Below are positions 46,371 through 58,972 of a DNA stretch of 64,000 nt, piece by piece. Made by a program: the position numbers and the translations under genes. Source of the DNA: Carnegiea gigantea (Eukaryota > Streptophyta > Magnoliopsida > Caryophyllales > Cactaceae); the NCBI GenBank assembly GCA_029747015.1, contig JAKOGI010002168.1:62001-126000 (forward strand). The letters run 5' to 3'. Below the pieces are notes generated by a model. The model made no database searches and was not told the DNA's origin. It saw only the letters and a list, made by a program, of their open reading frames with translations. Within the stretch, counting starts at the first letter, position 1. Each line of letters starts with the position of its first letter.

Positions 46371-48239
46371 TGTCAAATCTCGAAAATTCAATTGCGGGTT
46401 GAGTTACTATTGATATGGACCGACCTAAGACTTATGGTCTAAGTCAAGCCAAAGTTGAAAAAAAAAGAGAGATTTTGTTTTTTTTTAACTTTTATTTTGT
46501 TTAAAATTTATTTACCTTTCCCTCCAACTTTTATTTTGAAATTAAGTACCTTTACCTCCCAAATTACCCTAACCCTAGTCTCCCTCTCCTGCTCAAACTC
46601 TCCCCTCCTCCTTGAAACCCTAACGGCAGCCACACCCCCCACTGAGCAGCCACACGACCCCCCCACTCACTCTTCTCTTCATGCTCTCTATCTCTTCCTT
46701 TCACCATCTCTCCTTCTCTCGCTATCTCTCTCTCTTCATGCTCTCCCTCTCTCACCTCTCTCTCTCTCTAATGCTGCCCAGCACCCCACCATGCACCGCC
46801 TAGCACCACCCCGCATCACCGTGCATTGCCACCCTCTCCCCCTCGTGGTTTGGTGAGTGAAGATGCATGAGTTCTAAACCCTACCTCCTGCACCTCATGC
46901 ATTAAAGATTAGAGTTTCATCTTTTTTTATGATCTTTGCAACTCCATGAACAAATTATGATCTTTCTAACATGAGGTTTAAATTTTTAGCCTTGGATTTT
47001 GGAGTATGAAGAGACTCCATCTCCTCTTTTCAAAAACTAACTCAAGGTAAATGTTTGGTGACGTTTTCTTGTTTTCATTTGAATAAAGTTTCGATCTTTC
47101 ACTTGACTTGGGGATAGTTAGGGGCTTAAAAATTGATAGTTTACATGTGGGTAGTTAGGCGACCCGACGTAGTGGAAATTCAGACTAACAGAACTCCGTT
47201 TGGAAGAGGACAATGTGGGTAAAATGCCACTAACTAGAGACCAAAAGATACCCTATTTTTAAAATTCGATCCACAATGGAATAATAGTAGAAAAATCATG
47301 AATTTTTATTATAGATAGGTCAGAATGTGCTTAGTATTTGAACTTTTGAATCAAGAAAATTGGAGTTGTATTGGGTGACTTATGGGTGATTTATCAAGGG
47401 CTGCCCCCACTGATAGTGTGGAATCTCTGAGAAAATTGATCAAGTGTTGGATAGATTTTGGGAAAACACTAAACATAGGAATTGTAGGGGATAGACTGAG
47501 CTTTCTATATTGTGTAAGAACTTTGAGTTTTGACATCGGGAACTCGAGATATGGGCCCTGGAATTTGAGCCCAGATTCTGATCGAAACTTGAATCGAGGT
47601 TAGTTATGATTTAAAATTCTTAAAATGATCTAATGTAAGACCCGCCTTCTTTATTTTAGGTTAACCTGGCTGTCTTACTTTCTACATTATAAAATTCATA
47701 TTTTTATTAACTATACGAGTTAAATTATTATTGATGTGCGTGCTTATGTGAGCGATAATTTTATTAAAAAGAATATTTTTATCGCCATTAATATTATTAT
47801 TATTATTAGTTTTGAAAATCTTTCAATGACTTTTAGTGAGCGGCTTATTAACGAGTACTAAATCGATTAAGAATCCGAATATGATTAGATTGTCAACCTT
47901 AGAATTAGTTTCGAGATTTAATAAATCGAACCTCGACGTATTTGGGAATGAATAATCGATAAAGGGTTGTATTATCGATTTTGGGTTTAGAATTCGCGAT
48001 ACAAATTAGACTGGCGGTGTTAAGTATTGAGCAAGCAACAAAAAAAAATATATTAAAAACAAATAAGGGGCCGAAGCCCCTTACTTTCTTAGGGAAGGGG
48101 GCATGATAGGGGGTTCTCAAACACCACCCCACGAACCCACACTAGGAGAGAGAGGAGGGGGGCGACGGTCTGCCGCTGCCACGCCGGCAACTGGCTGACC
48201 GCCGTCGCACCCCGCCGACCGTTCCAAGCCATAGTCACC

Positions 48240-48283
<44 letters not shown>
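48240..48283. repeat. (GA)n microsatellite
   Basis: About 44 bp of GA repeats in the solo LTR. Overlapping Ser-Leu-rich frames on the minus strand (48089-48415 and 48117-48404) arise from it. Confidence 0.9.
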
Positions 48284-48284
<1 letters not shown>

Positions 48285-49515
48285 CGAGCGAGAATGAGGG
48301 AGTGAATTGAGAGAGGGGATCGGGGCTGAGAGAGGGCATCGGCGACGGTGGAGGTCAACGACGAGGGTCTTCGACAGGCGTGATTCCGGCGACCACCACA
48401 GCAAGCCGACACCACCTCAAAGAGCGGCAGAACCGGGTTTGGGCATGCTGATTTCGGTCTGTGTCAGGCTAGGGTTTCAATCGCATCAAATGGGCGTGCG
48501 TTGGGACTGATTGGATCGAGGATTGAGGTTTTTCGGCCCTTAAAGTCGAGCTAAAGCCCTTAGATCGGGTCCTCTAGCTTGGAGTCCAGGTGGGTGTTTC
48601 TCACCTCCTAAGTATTAGTAGTTTCGAAATTGTTTTAACCCTTAAGTTGCAATGCATGTCAGTTTAGGTTTAGTCAGATTAATTAAAATTATACATGTCC
48701 TATTTCAGCTGAATTTAGTTTAAATCGATGCATGTTAAGTTTAGTTAGTTTGTGCCTGAAAGTGACTTCGAAATAACCTAACGATGCCTTGAATCGCTAT
48801 ATGTTAATTTAGTTAATTAACACTTGAAAATGGCTTCAAATCGTTATATGTTAGTTTAGTTGATTAATACTCCAAAATGGCTTTAAATCGATATATGATA
48901 GTTTAGTTAGTTCACGCTTGAAAAGTAGCTTCGAAATAATATAATAATGCTTCGAATCGACGTTGGTTTAATTAAGTTAATTCATACCTAAAAAGTAGTT
49001 TCAAATTAACATGTTAGCATTCGAATCGACGCTGGTTTACTTAAGTTAATCCATGCCTAAAAAATAGTTTCGAATTAACATGTTAGCATTCGAATCGATG
49101 TTTGTTTAATTAAGTTAGTTTATGCTCGTTTAATAGGTTCGAATTGAAACATGAATGTTTGGAATCGACACATGTACGCTTAGTTTAATTCATGCTCGAT
49201 TAATAGTTTCAGAATGAAATGAGAATACTTAGAATCGATACTTGTATAACTAGTTAATTCATGCCTGAATAGTAACTTCGAAGTGAGATGTGAGCACTTA
49301 GGATCAATGCTTGAATAGTTAGTTAATTCATGCCTGATTAGTAGCTTCGAATTAACATGTTAACGACTCGAATCAATGCTTGTCCATCTGGTTAAAATTA
49401 TGTTTGAAAAAGATATGAAAATGGCATGTTATCTTCTGTTGTGAAATGTGAATGCAATAAGATTCATACCTTGTGAGTTTATTTCAGTTCTTTAAGTACT
49501 TATTTCAAGTTAATG

Positions 49516-49520
<5 letters not shown>

Positions 49521-49586
<66 letters not shown>
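49521..49586. repeat. (TA)n microsatellite
   Basis: About 66 bp of TA repeats in the solo LTR. Confidence 0.9.
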
Positions 49587-49589
<3 letters not shown>

Positions 49590-52500
49590 TGTATTGAGCT
49601 GCTGAATGGTTGTGGCTCGCTCGGTAAGTTTATACGTAGCTATTTCATATGACTTTTATGATAATATGCTATGGTTATGGAATTGAAAACCGAGATGGTA
49701 GTCAGATGGTTTGAGGTAGAACTATGAGTGGTTCGAGGTTTCCTATGGTCGGTTGCTATGTGAGGAGGGAGCCTGGGTTGTGATTAACCGCAATCGTATG
49801 GATTGCGAGGTCACGTGTGGCTCATGTTGCTAAGTTGAATTATGAAGTGTTTGAATGTGTAAATGTGCACCTCTACCCTTTCTATGTCATTAAGTTTGAT
49901 TATTTGCATAAGGGTGAGTTTTGAACAAGAAGGATTTCATATTTTGAAATGATAGTAGTCATAAGTATTAGTGCATTATAGCCTATTTTAACTAAATGAA
50001 TACAGTTTTAGGAGTGAACTCGCTTGAATGGGGGAATCCCTAAAGAGTTTTACAAAGGCGTGAGTTGTACGATAAAGGATTTCGCTGTGAGAAGCAGCAA
50101 ACTTATTAGTCATTATGGCCCATACGCTTTGAATTGGCTAAGATAATGTGCTTCGGACAATATGATATGAATGATGTTATCCTAGGGGGGATAAGTCCTA
50201 GTACTAGGAAACCTTAGAAGACCCTGACGAGGGTAATGGTCCGATATGTTATTTGTAGCCATCCTGGGAGTAAGAGCTTAAATGTGAACATTAGGTCTCA
50301 CTTTGGGGTTGAGAATAGATCTCACCCAATCAGCACCCTGTAAAGATCTTATGCCAGATGTATTTTTCTACTAAGCGAAGAAAAGCAGTCGGCATTGCGC
50401 TATTTCAAGTATTTCAGAAAGAAAGTTTTTATGGGCCATTAAGAGGCCAGATGAATGAAATGTGAAAAGCTTATAAGGGTTAGTATGCAACCGATACGAA
50501 AGAGATTTCTTTTAAAGAATATAAGCCTCAAGAGGCTAAGAAAAGAGTTTTTATGAGCCTCAAGAGGCTAAATAAAGTGTTTTCAGTAAAAAGAAAGAAA
50601 GTTTCCTATGTATGATATGTGCATATTCCAAGTATAACTTATGAATGAGATGCTAAGTAAGATACGAGTATGAAAAAGAAAGCCTTATAAGCATATTTCA
50701 TGCATACCCTATGAATGAGATTTGATTGAGACTTAAAATATGTGTGTCTTATGCATATCATATGAATGAAATGCCAAGAAAAGTATGATTGTGAAAAGAG
50801 ATAACCTTATGTGCACATCATATGAATGAGTTTTCATACATAGTTTGAATGGAATGCTAGGAAGTTATGTTTATAAAAAAGAAAGATTCCTATGCTCAGC
50901 CCTCGATGCTTGCTTATGTGCTTAAGTGCTTGTTAGTTAAGGAATTCAGTCACTCAGGGGATTCAAGATGAGTTTGAACGGCTAAAAATGAAGTCCATGG
51001 ATAGTGATCCTTCCTTGAGGATTTAAGAATGCCTAATATGATAGTAAAGTATGAATACGTGATATGTGACTATTAAAGATATTATTGCCTACAAAGGTTT
51101 TGGTTTTAAGGGGGTCGGGAGACACTCACTGAGCGTGTGGTTGCTCATCCCACTACTCTTTCCCCTTTTACCCTAGGTTTTCTTTATGACAGCAAGAAGT
51201 TGAGTCAATTATGCTGAAATGGAAGTTACCCTTGCTTAAAGGGAGTCAAGTGTGCCTGTAGTGAAGTAGTCTCGCTACTTGATGATGTTATAGAATGTAT
51301 TCTTAGTTTGTAAACGCATGTAAACCAAGTATTCTAATTCCTGTAATACATATGATACAAAGGTCGCTCTGTATGGCCGGATGAGCCAACCATCTAATTA
51401 GTTATATGTCTTCTTGGTGTTTTGGGGCGTAAACCCCAATACTCTGGTTGTGTGAACCGTTGAGTTGTACCTTTCATTTCTTCTTTATTAATGAACTATT
51501 TTGTTTGATGTACTCCAGCGAGTTGCCTGTTGAGTTATGAACTCCAATGTGTAGCCGTTGAAGTTCTGTTAAAATGTTTTACGCTTCCGTTGACTTGCAG
51601 GGGTTTATTGTAAAACTTTTAGCCTGGAAAAGATCAGTTTTTAGGTGAAACCCTGTCCGTTTTGCCCCAGAAATTAGGTAGGAATCAAAAAAAACGTAAT
51701 GCTCCTGGCCGTAGGGGTTGGGGGTGTTACATCTAAAAATTGTAGAAAAATTATTCTGGGCTAAGGATAGGGCGGGGATGCATTTTGTACAATTTGTGGG
51801 CTAAAATATGGGTATTGTTCGAATCCAGGTGTAGATCTCTATGCTGAGCTAAGGGAAACCGAGCCCGTAAGTTACGGACTACCAGGTGACAATCATGCCC
51901 TAACCCTTCCCGAAGTTATTCAGGAAATGTGATTTGTGAGCATGTCTAAAGGCTATTTGAATGTATTTTGGTGTTGATGTTCAAAGGATTTCCCGCGCGA
52001 ATGTGAAATGAAATATTTTGTGTGACATGTGTTAAAATGTTTTTGCTAAATCAGTGAATACATGGGTTATTGGGCTAATTATATTGCAAAAATAATGTGG
52101 AAATGTTCTGGGACCGGAATAGGTCCGGTTGGGATGTGCATGTCGGTTAAAAATCAAGATTAAGTATACATGTGTAAATACATGGTTGAATGGGTGAAAC
52201 TGAAAAGTATGTTTTGTGTTATTGAATGCCATTAGCCTTCCCCGAGTAAAGTACATGCATGTGAGTGGCCACGTGCCCTTTAGGACAGACGTGGGCTAGG
52301 TTAGTGATAACTGTCCGTACTAACAGTAGGCTAGGGTATGGTTAAGCGGCAACCGTCCGGGTTGACGGTAGGCCAGGCTAAGGTTAAGCGGGTGCGTTAA
52401 ACCTAAGCGCAGGCCATAAGACTCAGTGGAGTTACTCGCCCTTGTGAACCTGCAAATGAATGAAAGAAACTTGGATTTCTATGTGCTTCTACTGAGAATG

Positions 52501-52937
52501 TATGGATGAGCTGTACTTGTGATCCCTACCACTAAAACGATTTGAAAATGAATTTGCTTGCGTGTTTTGACTGTTAGTTGTGGTTGTTGAGTTTATCTCA
52601 TTGTTGTAAAATATTTTGTTTTCAGGTGAAGTGCATGAGCATGGGGATGGGAATCCAAACTACAGCGAGGCTCCGTCACTTGATGTTTAGTTGAATTTAT
52701 CAGTTTTCTTTGGACTTGTTAAGAAGTGTGTTTTAGTTAAACATTGTTACAATTATATTCAGAACTTGAATTGATGTTATAATTTGAGAAGGTAATTGCA
52801 TTAATGTTTTGGTTAATACTCAGCCTGGTATTTCCAAGAAGAAAATACGATTGTAACACCCCACTTAGGTTTTCCAGCTACTACGTAGGTTAATATTAGT
52901 AAAAGAGAAGTAATTAGAAATTCGGGGTGTTACAAAG

Positions 52938-52949
52938 TGGTATCAAAGC
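52938..52949 (+). other. Primer binding site of the Tekay/Del-like element
   Basis: TGGTATCAAAGC, three bases after the LTR end, is one mismatch from the complement of initiator tRNA-Met (TGGTATCAGAGC), the usual primer for Tekay/Del elements. Confidence 0.8.
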
Positions 52950-53469
52950 TCAGATTGACTGATCTGAAGGCTCGCGTAAAAGATTGTAATCAGAAATAAA
53001 AAGTAAAAATCTCAAAACTTGTAAACCTAGGGACTATTCAGAGCGTAAGTGTAGGATGGAAAAAGGGGCATGTCTATGTATGCTTGCTTACCTATGATCA
53101 TATATCCGATGTGGACCTATTAATGTATAGGATGAATGAAACTCGCCATTGTGGTTGTATGAAGCAGCGTTGTCATTATTAGAGAATGGGAAAGATGCCT
53201 GGAGTTAGCTTGGAAAGCCACTTGGAGCGGGTTGAGACTTTTATTCATGGAGGGTTAGAAGGGATCTCAAACAATTGTCTGAGGTTTGATCACAACCAGG
53301 CCCTATTCTTCCTTCTGACTCTTTCGAGTGGCCTACTTTGGCGTTATAGGATTAAGGAGCTTCACCCTAAGGATAGGGCATTCCATTTTATCGGTGGATG
53401 TTGCTTATGCAAATAGAAGCCTATGGGGTTGGATCTAAATGGGCTAGTGGACCACCTTATAGGTCCCTA

Positions 53470-53700
53470 TGATCAACCCCCACCCCTGACACTGAGGACG
53501 ACACCCCACCACCACCAGCAGAGGAGGATACTGAAGATGAAGAGTCGGTAGGAGAAAACAGGCAAATGGATGAGAAACTGAGAGAGTAGTGTATCGAGGA
53601 GGAGGACCCTAAGGAGAAACCCTCAGTTGAGCACGAACCCGAGGAGGACCCATAGAGGAGGAGGACCCAAAGGAAGACCCTGATGAGAAACCTGAGGAAG
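53470..53700 (+). pseudogene. Acidic frame remnant in the leader
   Basis: A plus frame reads TPDTEDDTPPPPAEEDTEDEE and further acidic Pro/Glu-rich sequence with stops. It may be an extra N-terminal Gag segment or a degenerate repeat. The frame 53186-53416 upstream is not recognised. Confidence 0.3.
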
Positions 53701-53702
53701 AG

Positions 53703-53871
53703 TGTAATACCCCGACCCCTCTTGGTCGCAAGTCTTATCAATAACAGCTTCAAGGATCATTGACTAGCCCCACAAATCACCACAAGTCTTTCCGGCGTGC
53801 TTCGTCCTCGCTCACACGCTGCCTGAGAAGCTTCCCAGGAGGTCACACATCCCAAGATTGTTCCCCAGCAG
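53703..53871 (+). mobile_element. Cassandra-like TRIM LTR fragment with 5S rRNA-derived segment
   Basis: TGTAATACCCCGACCCCTCTT starts a stretch with the layout of a Cassandra LTR: CAATAACAGCTTCAAGGATC, a CTTCGTCCTCGCTCACACGC block, then CTTCCCAGGAGGTCACACATC, which is the complement of the 3' part of 5S rRNA. The fragment stops after CCCAAGATTGTTCCCC, before the rest of the 5S-like region. It lies in the leader of the Tekay-like element. No flanking duplication is visible. Confidence 0.7.
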
Positions 53872-54342
53872 ATGTGGTAGAATATGTCGGGTACTGCCCA
53901 ATGGACACCCCTAGCAAGTAAATGCTAGTAGCTTATTAAAAGTTTTGCTTCCTAGGACTATACTGTTTAGCTATCTTTCTATTCTTTTGTTAAGCCATTA
54001 TGAGCTAATAAAGTTGTTGAGTATTTATGTAATGAAAAGCATTGGTGTGGAACGTTTATGGTTTTAAATCAATGCAATTGAACCTTTCTAAGTTACCTGG
54101 ATGCTACTGTTTGTTATCTATGAATTATGTAAGCTATGTGAATGTGATATCAATATGATGTGTATGAGACATGTGACGAAGTGACTGGACCACGTGAAGG
54201 TGGCAAAATGAATATGACTGTGAACAAAATCGTATGTTGATTTTGCATGCTACAGTAGTATACGAAGTTTTACTGAATTACAATAGTTTGTATGTCATGA
54301 ACTATTAGGGAAGAAACTAAACTCGACTTATTCCCAAACAGG

Positions 54343-55566
54343 ATGGCAGGAAATAACGATAAATCTCAAACCGAACCCCATCCCACTCCAAGACCCCATG
54401 TGAACCCAAATAATCCCATGGCTAGTTTGAGAGAACGACTGGAAGCCCTCTTCCCTAAGAATGGGAATGGGTCTCGTAGTTAGGTGGATGAAAGCAACCT
54501 ACCTACGAGGAGTAGAACTTACCAATCTCCTACTGCTAGAGCTACTGCAGAAACAAGGGGAGCAGCTGTAGCGACAGAACGAGCACCTGCAGAAACTGAT
54601 GGAGGTCAAGGGAAGGAAGATTGAGGAGGACAAGTCTTATATGTGTAAGAGGTTCGTTAGTCACAATCCGCCAATCTACGATGGCATCCCTGACCCTAAG
54701 GCCTTTGAGGATTGGATTCGGGGTATGGAGAAGCTGTTTAATGCCCTCCAATGTCCCGATGAGTGAAAGGTAGGCTTTGCTATGTTTTACCTTAAGGACA
54801 AGGCCGACCTAAGGTGGGCCACTGTGCGAGAGGCACCACAAGCCTAGGTTCGACCGAAGAAGGTTCAAGAGCTGATTAAGGACCATCCCTCCAGAAGGCA
54901 AAGGAGAATGAATTTATACAGCTACATCAAGAGGGGATGAGCATGCTGGAGTATGCCTCCAAGTTCATAGAACTTTTCCGTTTTGCCCCGACCTTTGTAG
55001 CTGATAGAGGGTGAAGATGAACCATTTTAAGGTCGGACTCAATCCTAATATCAAGGAGAGGATGCCGGTACGTCAGTACACTTCCTACATGGACCTATAT
55101 GACACTGCAGTGACGTGGAAAGGGCGATAAAAGAAAAGAACAACTACTTCAATGAACAGCATGGAGTCAAGAGAAAGGGGGTTCAACGAGAGGACTTCCA
55201 CTCTCAGGAGGCTTACAGGAGGCCTCCCGGGAACCACTATTCCAACAATGCATGTGGAGGCCAGCACCAAAACAATCAGCCTAGGGTGGCCTACAATGCT
55301 TATGCGAAGTCGGGACACTACGCCCGAGAGTGCCACTCGATTAAGAGGTGCTACAGCTGCGGGGTCCTCAACATCAGATACGAGATTGTCCACATCCCTA
55401 ACCTCTTGCCGGCCAGGGTCATGGGGGACAGGGAGAGCAACCTGAACAGCACTATCAGAATAAGGGTGGGCACGCAGCCAACCCAAATAATCAGGGCCGA
55501 GAACCCCAGCAAAGCCGGGCTAGACCCCCCAATAAACCATGGCGAAACACTAGGGGCGGAGTTTAC
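54343..55566 (+). pseudogene. Gag of the Tekay/Del-like element, broken
   Basis: Starts MAGNNDKSQTEPHPTPRP and stops at 54481. The capsid part follows in other frames (FEDWIRGMEKLFNALQCPDE near 54705-54765, AMFYLKDKADLRWATV near 54780-54830). The C-terminal part (55115-55570) ends in a zinc-knuckle region, AKSGHYARECHSIKRCYSCG, in which the second knuckle has lost its later residues. At least six breaks. Confidence 0.8.
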
Positions 55567-55925
55567 GTGATGCACAAGGAAGAAGCGGAGGATGCTCTGA
55601 ACATCGTGATGGGTACATTCTCTATCCCAACTCAACCAGTGGATGTTTTATTTGATTCGGGTGTTACACACTCTTTTATTGCTGTTAAACTGGTTAAGGC
55701 ACTAGGGTTAGTTCCAACCCGTAAACCCCCTCAACTATCTGTGATCCTTCCTGACGGAAAGACTGTGAAGTGTGAGGAATTATATGAGGACTGCCCTATT
55801 CGGACGTACTAGCATGAGTTTCTGGCAAACTATATAGGTTCGAGTTGACTGACTTTGGGGATATCCTGGGGATGGATTGGTTAGCGAAATATCAGGCTAA
55901 GATACATTATCTAAAACAAAGAATC
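55567..55925 (+). pseudogene. Aspartic protease of the Tekay/Del-like element
   Basis: FSIPTQPVDVLFDSGVTHSF contains the active-site DSG; the Ala that normally follows is Val. The frame stops at 55810 and continues in another frame with [19 protein letters not shown]. Confidence 0.8.
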
Positions 55926-56089
55926 ACCCTAAGGAGGGCCAATGGGGAAAACATAGTACACAAAGGGAAGATTTCAAGGCCTGGAGTAAACCTGATTACC
56001 GCAATGAAAGCCCATAAGTTGTTAAGACGAGGAAGTGAAGGATTCTTATATAATGTAGTAAAAATCGAGGCTGTCAAATCCTCCCGCAA

Positions 56090-57000
56090 AGACATTTCGG
56101 TAGTGTGGGAATTCCCGAATATGTTCCTAGAGGATATTCCCGGAATGCCAGCCCTTAGAGAAGTCGAGTTCTATATTGACCTGATAACCAGAGCCACTCC
56201 CATCTCTAAGACACCCTATCAAATGGCACCGGTGGAACTTAAGGAGTCAAAGACTCAACTCGACGAGCTGTTAGAAAAGGGGGTATGTTCGACCCAGTAC
56301 GTCTCCTTGGGGGCCCCGGTATTGTTCGTGAAAAAAAAGGATGGAACCCTTAGGTCGTGCATAGATTACAGGGAATTGAATAAGATAACAGTCAAGAACC
56401 ATTACCCTTTGCCCAGGATAGATGACATCTTTGACCAACTCAGAGTGCGGGGACCTTTTTAAAGATAAACCTTCGTTCGGAGTATCATTAACTCCATATC
56501 AAGGATGAAGACATACCTAAGACTACTTTCCATACCCACTATGGGCATTATGAGTTTGTAGTGATGCCCTTTGGGCTCACTAATGCCTAGAAGTGTTCAT
56601 AAACCTCATGAATAGGGTCTTCAAACTTTACTTGGATCAGTTTGTAATAGTGTTTATAGATGACATACTGGTTTACTCCAGGACTCCAAAGGAACATACC
56701 CAACACTTGAGGATCGTTTTAGAGGTGCTAAGGAAGAATGTTGTATGCCAAGTTGATACAAAGTGTGAGTTCTAGTCGCGATAAGTGGGATTTTTGGGGC
56801 ATGTAGTGTCTAATGAGAGAGTTTCTGAGGACCCTCAGAAGATAGAGGCCATAACAAAGTGGTTGACACCTAAGAACTTGATGGAAGTGAGAAGTTTCTT
56901 GGGCTTGGCAGGGTACTATGATAGGTTCGTTCATAACTTCTCAAAGATTACTACTCCACTCACCAACTTGACAAGGAAGGTTTACCAAGTATGAGTGGAC
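56090..57000 (+). pseudogene. Reverse transcriptase of the Tekay/Del-like element
   Basis: The motifs are in order: [39 protein letters not shown] (to 56462), then after frame changes [14 protein letters not shown] sequence, [11 protein letters not shown] (catalytic box, near 56655-56690) and [17 protein letters not shown] (56785-56994). Several stops and frameshifts. Confidence 0.85.
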
Positions 57001-57059
57001 GGATGGTTGCGAGGAAGCCTTCCAAGAACTTAAGAAGAGGCTGACAAGTGCGCCAATAT

Positions 57060-57440
57060 TGGCCTTACCCACTAGTGACAAGAACTTTGTGGTGTATAGC
57101 GATGCGTCTAGAACTGGATTAGGCTGTGTGCTGATGTAAGAGGATCGCGTTATAGCTTATGCTTCACGACAACTAAAGGCTCACAAGTGGAACTACCCGA
57201 CCCACGATCTAGAGTTAGTAGCTGTCGTGTTTGCACTGAAGATTTGGGGGCATTACCTGTGTAGGGTACATTACGAGGTTTTCACTGACCACCAAAGCCT
57301 AAAATACATCTTTTCGCAAAAAGACCTCAATCTAAGGCAGACGAGGTGATTGGCATTCCTAAAGGACTATGACATCCACTTTCAGTATCACCTAGGGAAG
57401 GAGAATGTGGCAGATGCGTTGAGTCATCGCTGACGGTACC
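57060..57440 (+). pseudogene. RNase H of the Tekay/Del-like element
   Basis: [46 protein letters not shown] and HLGKENVADALSHR carry the RNase H catalytic residues in order, interrupted by TAA at about 57137 and TGA at about 57347. Confidence 0.8.
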
Positions 57441-57628
57441 CAGCACTAAATTGTCTATTAGAGTTACCTATTGACTTATGTGAGGAGTTCTGAAAGATAG
57501 AGCTTAATGTAGTCACTCCAGGAACCAAGTCGATACTCTATGCCATGGAAGCACAGCCAACCCTTATAGAGGAGATTCGAGTAGCACAGGCTACGGACCC
57601 ATAACTGGAGCGAATTAGGGAGGAAAGA

Positions 57629-58640
57629 TTGGTTAGGAAGGCGCCTGGGTTTGTGATCCACGAAGATAGCACCATAAGGTTCCACAACCAGTTGGGTGTC
57701 CAAGAAGTGGGAAAACTTAAAAAGAAGATTCTGGATAAGGGTCACAGCACCCCACACTCTGTACATCTAGGAGGAAATAAGTTGTATAAGGATCTGAAGC
57801 AGATATTCTGGTGGAGCAATATGAAGCAGGAGGTAGCCGACTATGTGGTGAAATGTTTGACCGATCAACAAGTGAAGATTGAACACTGGCGATCGGCAAG
57901 ACTACTACAACCGTTGGATATTCCTGAATGGAAGGGGATTTGATATCTATGGATATTGTGGTAGGCTTACCTCTGATTCAGAGGAAGAATAATGTAATCT
58001 GGGTTATAGTGGATAGGCTTACTAAAACACACGTTTTATAGCAATGAGGAATACCTGGACTTTGACCAGCTAGCCCGGGCATATCTTGAGGAAATAGTTA
58101 GACTACACGGCGTGCCCAACTCCATAGTGTCGGTTCGAGGCACTAGGTTTTAGTTGGGTTTTGACAGAAGTTACAAGAAACTTTTAGGACGCTATCATGA
58201 TTCAGTACTACTTTCCATCTGGCTACAGACGGGCAAACTGAGTGCACCATTCAGACATTGGAAGACATGCTGAGAGCGTGCGCCTAGACTTCAAGAAAGC
58301 ATAGGATGAATAGCTGGCACTAATCAAGTTCTCCTACAACAACAGTTAACACGCAAGTATTGAGATGGCCTCGTATGAGGCACTGTATGGAAAGAGGTGC
58401 AGAACTCCGCTTTGCTGGCAAGAAATTGACAAGGCGCTAACCATTGGGCCGAAGTTAATCCAAGCTACCACTGATAAGACTTGGATGATTCAGGAACGAA
58501 TGAGAACTGCTCAGAGCCACCAGAAGAGTTACGCCGACTGAAGGCACAAACCCTTAGAATTTCAGATGAGAGATCAGGTATTTCTTAAGGTATCCCCAAC
58601 CAGGGGTATTGCAAAATTCGGTATGGCAGGAAAGTACATA
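57629..58640 (+). pseudogene. Integrase of the Tekay/Del-like element
   Basis: HSVHLGGNKLYKDLKQIFWW and YVVKCLTDQQVK represent the HHCC zinc finger, but the second Cys of CxxC is Asp. The core follows in several frames (IVVGLPLIQRKNNVIWVIVD near 57955-58010, ATDGQTE-like near 58220). The part between 58020 and 58330 is badly damaged. Confidence 0.75.
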
Positions 58641-58970
58641 GGGTCGTACCCAGTTACGTAAAGAGTTGGGGAAGTAGCATATCAGTTAGAACTATCATCG
58701 GAGCTTCTGAGAGTGCATAATGTGTTTCACGTGTCACAGCTACGGAAGTACATCCCGAATCCCTCCCATGTGATCGAGCCTGACGCCGTATAGATTCAAT
58801 CGTATGAGGAACAACTTGTGTAAATCCTCGACCGCATGGAGAAAATAATTTATAGGAAAACGATGCCTTTGGTGAAGGTCCTCTGGGCCAACCACGAAAT
58901 GTTAGAAGCAACCTGGAAACTAGAGCAGGAGATGCGAGACAAACACCCTCACTGGTTTTTATCAGGAGCG
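58640..58970 (+). pseudogene. Chromodomain-like tail of the integrase
   Basis: VHNVFHVSQLRKYIPNPSHV, then YRKTMPLVKVLWANHEMLEA and TWKLEQEMRDKHPHWF. This matches the C-terminal chromodomain-like module of Tekay/Del integrases, which is thought to direct insertion to particular chromatin. Stops at about 58792 and 58819 interrupt it. Confidence 0.75.
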
Positions 58971-58972
58971 TT

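Larger units (their letters stand above)
47634..51731. repeat. Solo LTR of another gypsy element, 4.1 kb
   Basis: Starts TGTAAGACCCGCC and ends GGGGGTGTTACA, flanked by a perfect 5-bp duplication TCTAA (47629-47633, 51732-51736). The uninterrupted host sequence is seen in the 3' LTR near 60370, which proves the insertion. No coding domain, PBS or second LTR is present inside, so it is best read as a solo LTR left by recombination between two LTRs. It contains (GA)n at 48240-48283 and (TA)n at 49521-49586. Confidence 0.85.
46371..52934 (+). repeat. 5' LTR of the Tekay/Del-like element (with nested insertion)
   Basis: Begins TGTCAAATCTCGAAAATTC, matching the 3' LTR start at 59101 (TGTAAAATTTTGAAAATTC), and ends GGGGTGTTACA at 52934. 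Without the 4.1 kb insertion it is about 2.46 kb. It aligns with 59101-61020 through CT-rich, (CT)n and TCTAAACCCTACCTCC blocks. The last 83 bp are bounded by an 11-bp perfect inverted repeat (52852-52862 and 52924-52934). Confidence 0.85.

Noticed and set aside
46455..46856. 133-codon plus frame in the Tekay-like 5' LTR
   Set aside because: Its counterpart at 59222-59581 in the 3' LTR is the same pyrimidine-rich LTR block. The Ser/Leu/Pro content is a composition effect.
48089..48415. Ser/Leu/Arg-rich frames of about 100 codons in the solo LTR
   Set aside because: They are by-products of the (GA)n repeat and local GC-rich sequence.
53829..53871. A 5S rRNA gene
   Set aside because: Only part of the 3' half of 5S is present, in reverse sense, within a Cassandra-style LTR context. 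It is not a functional rRNA gene.
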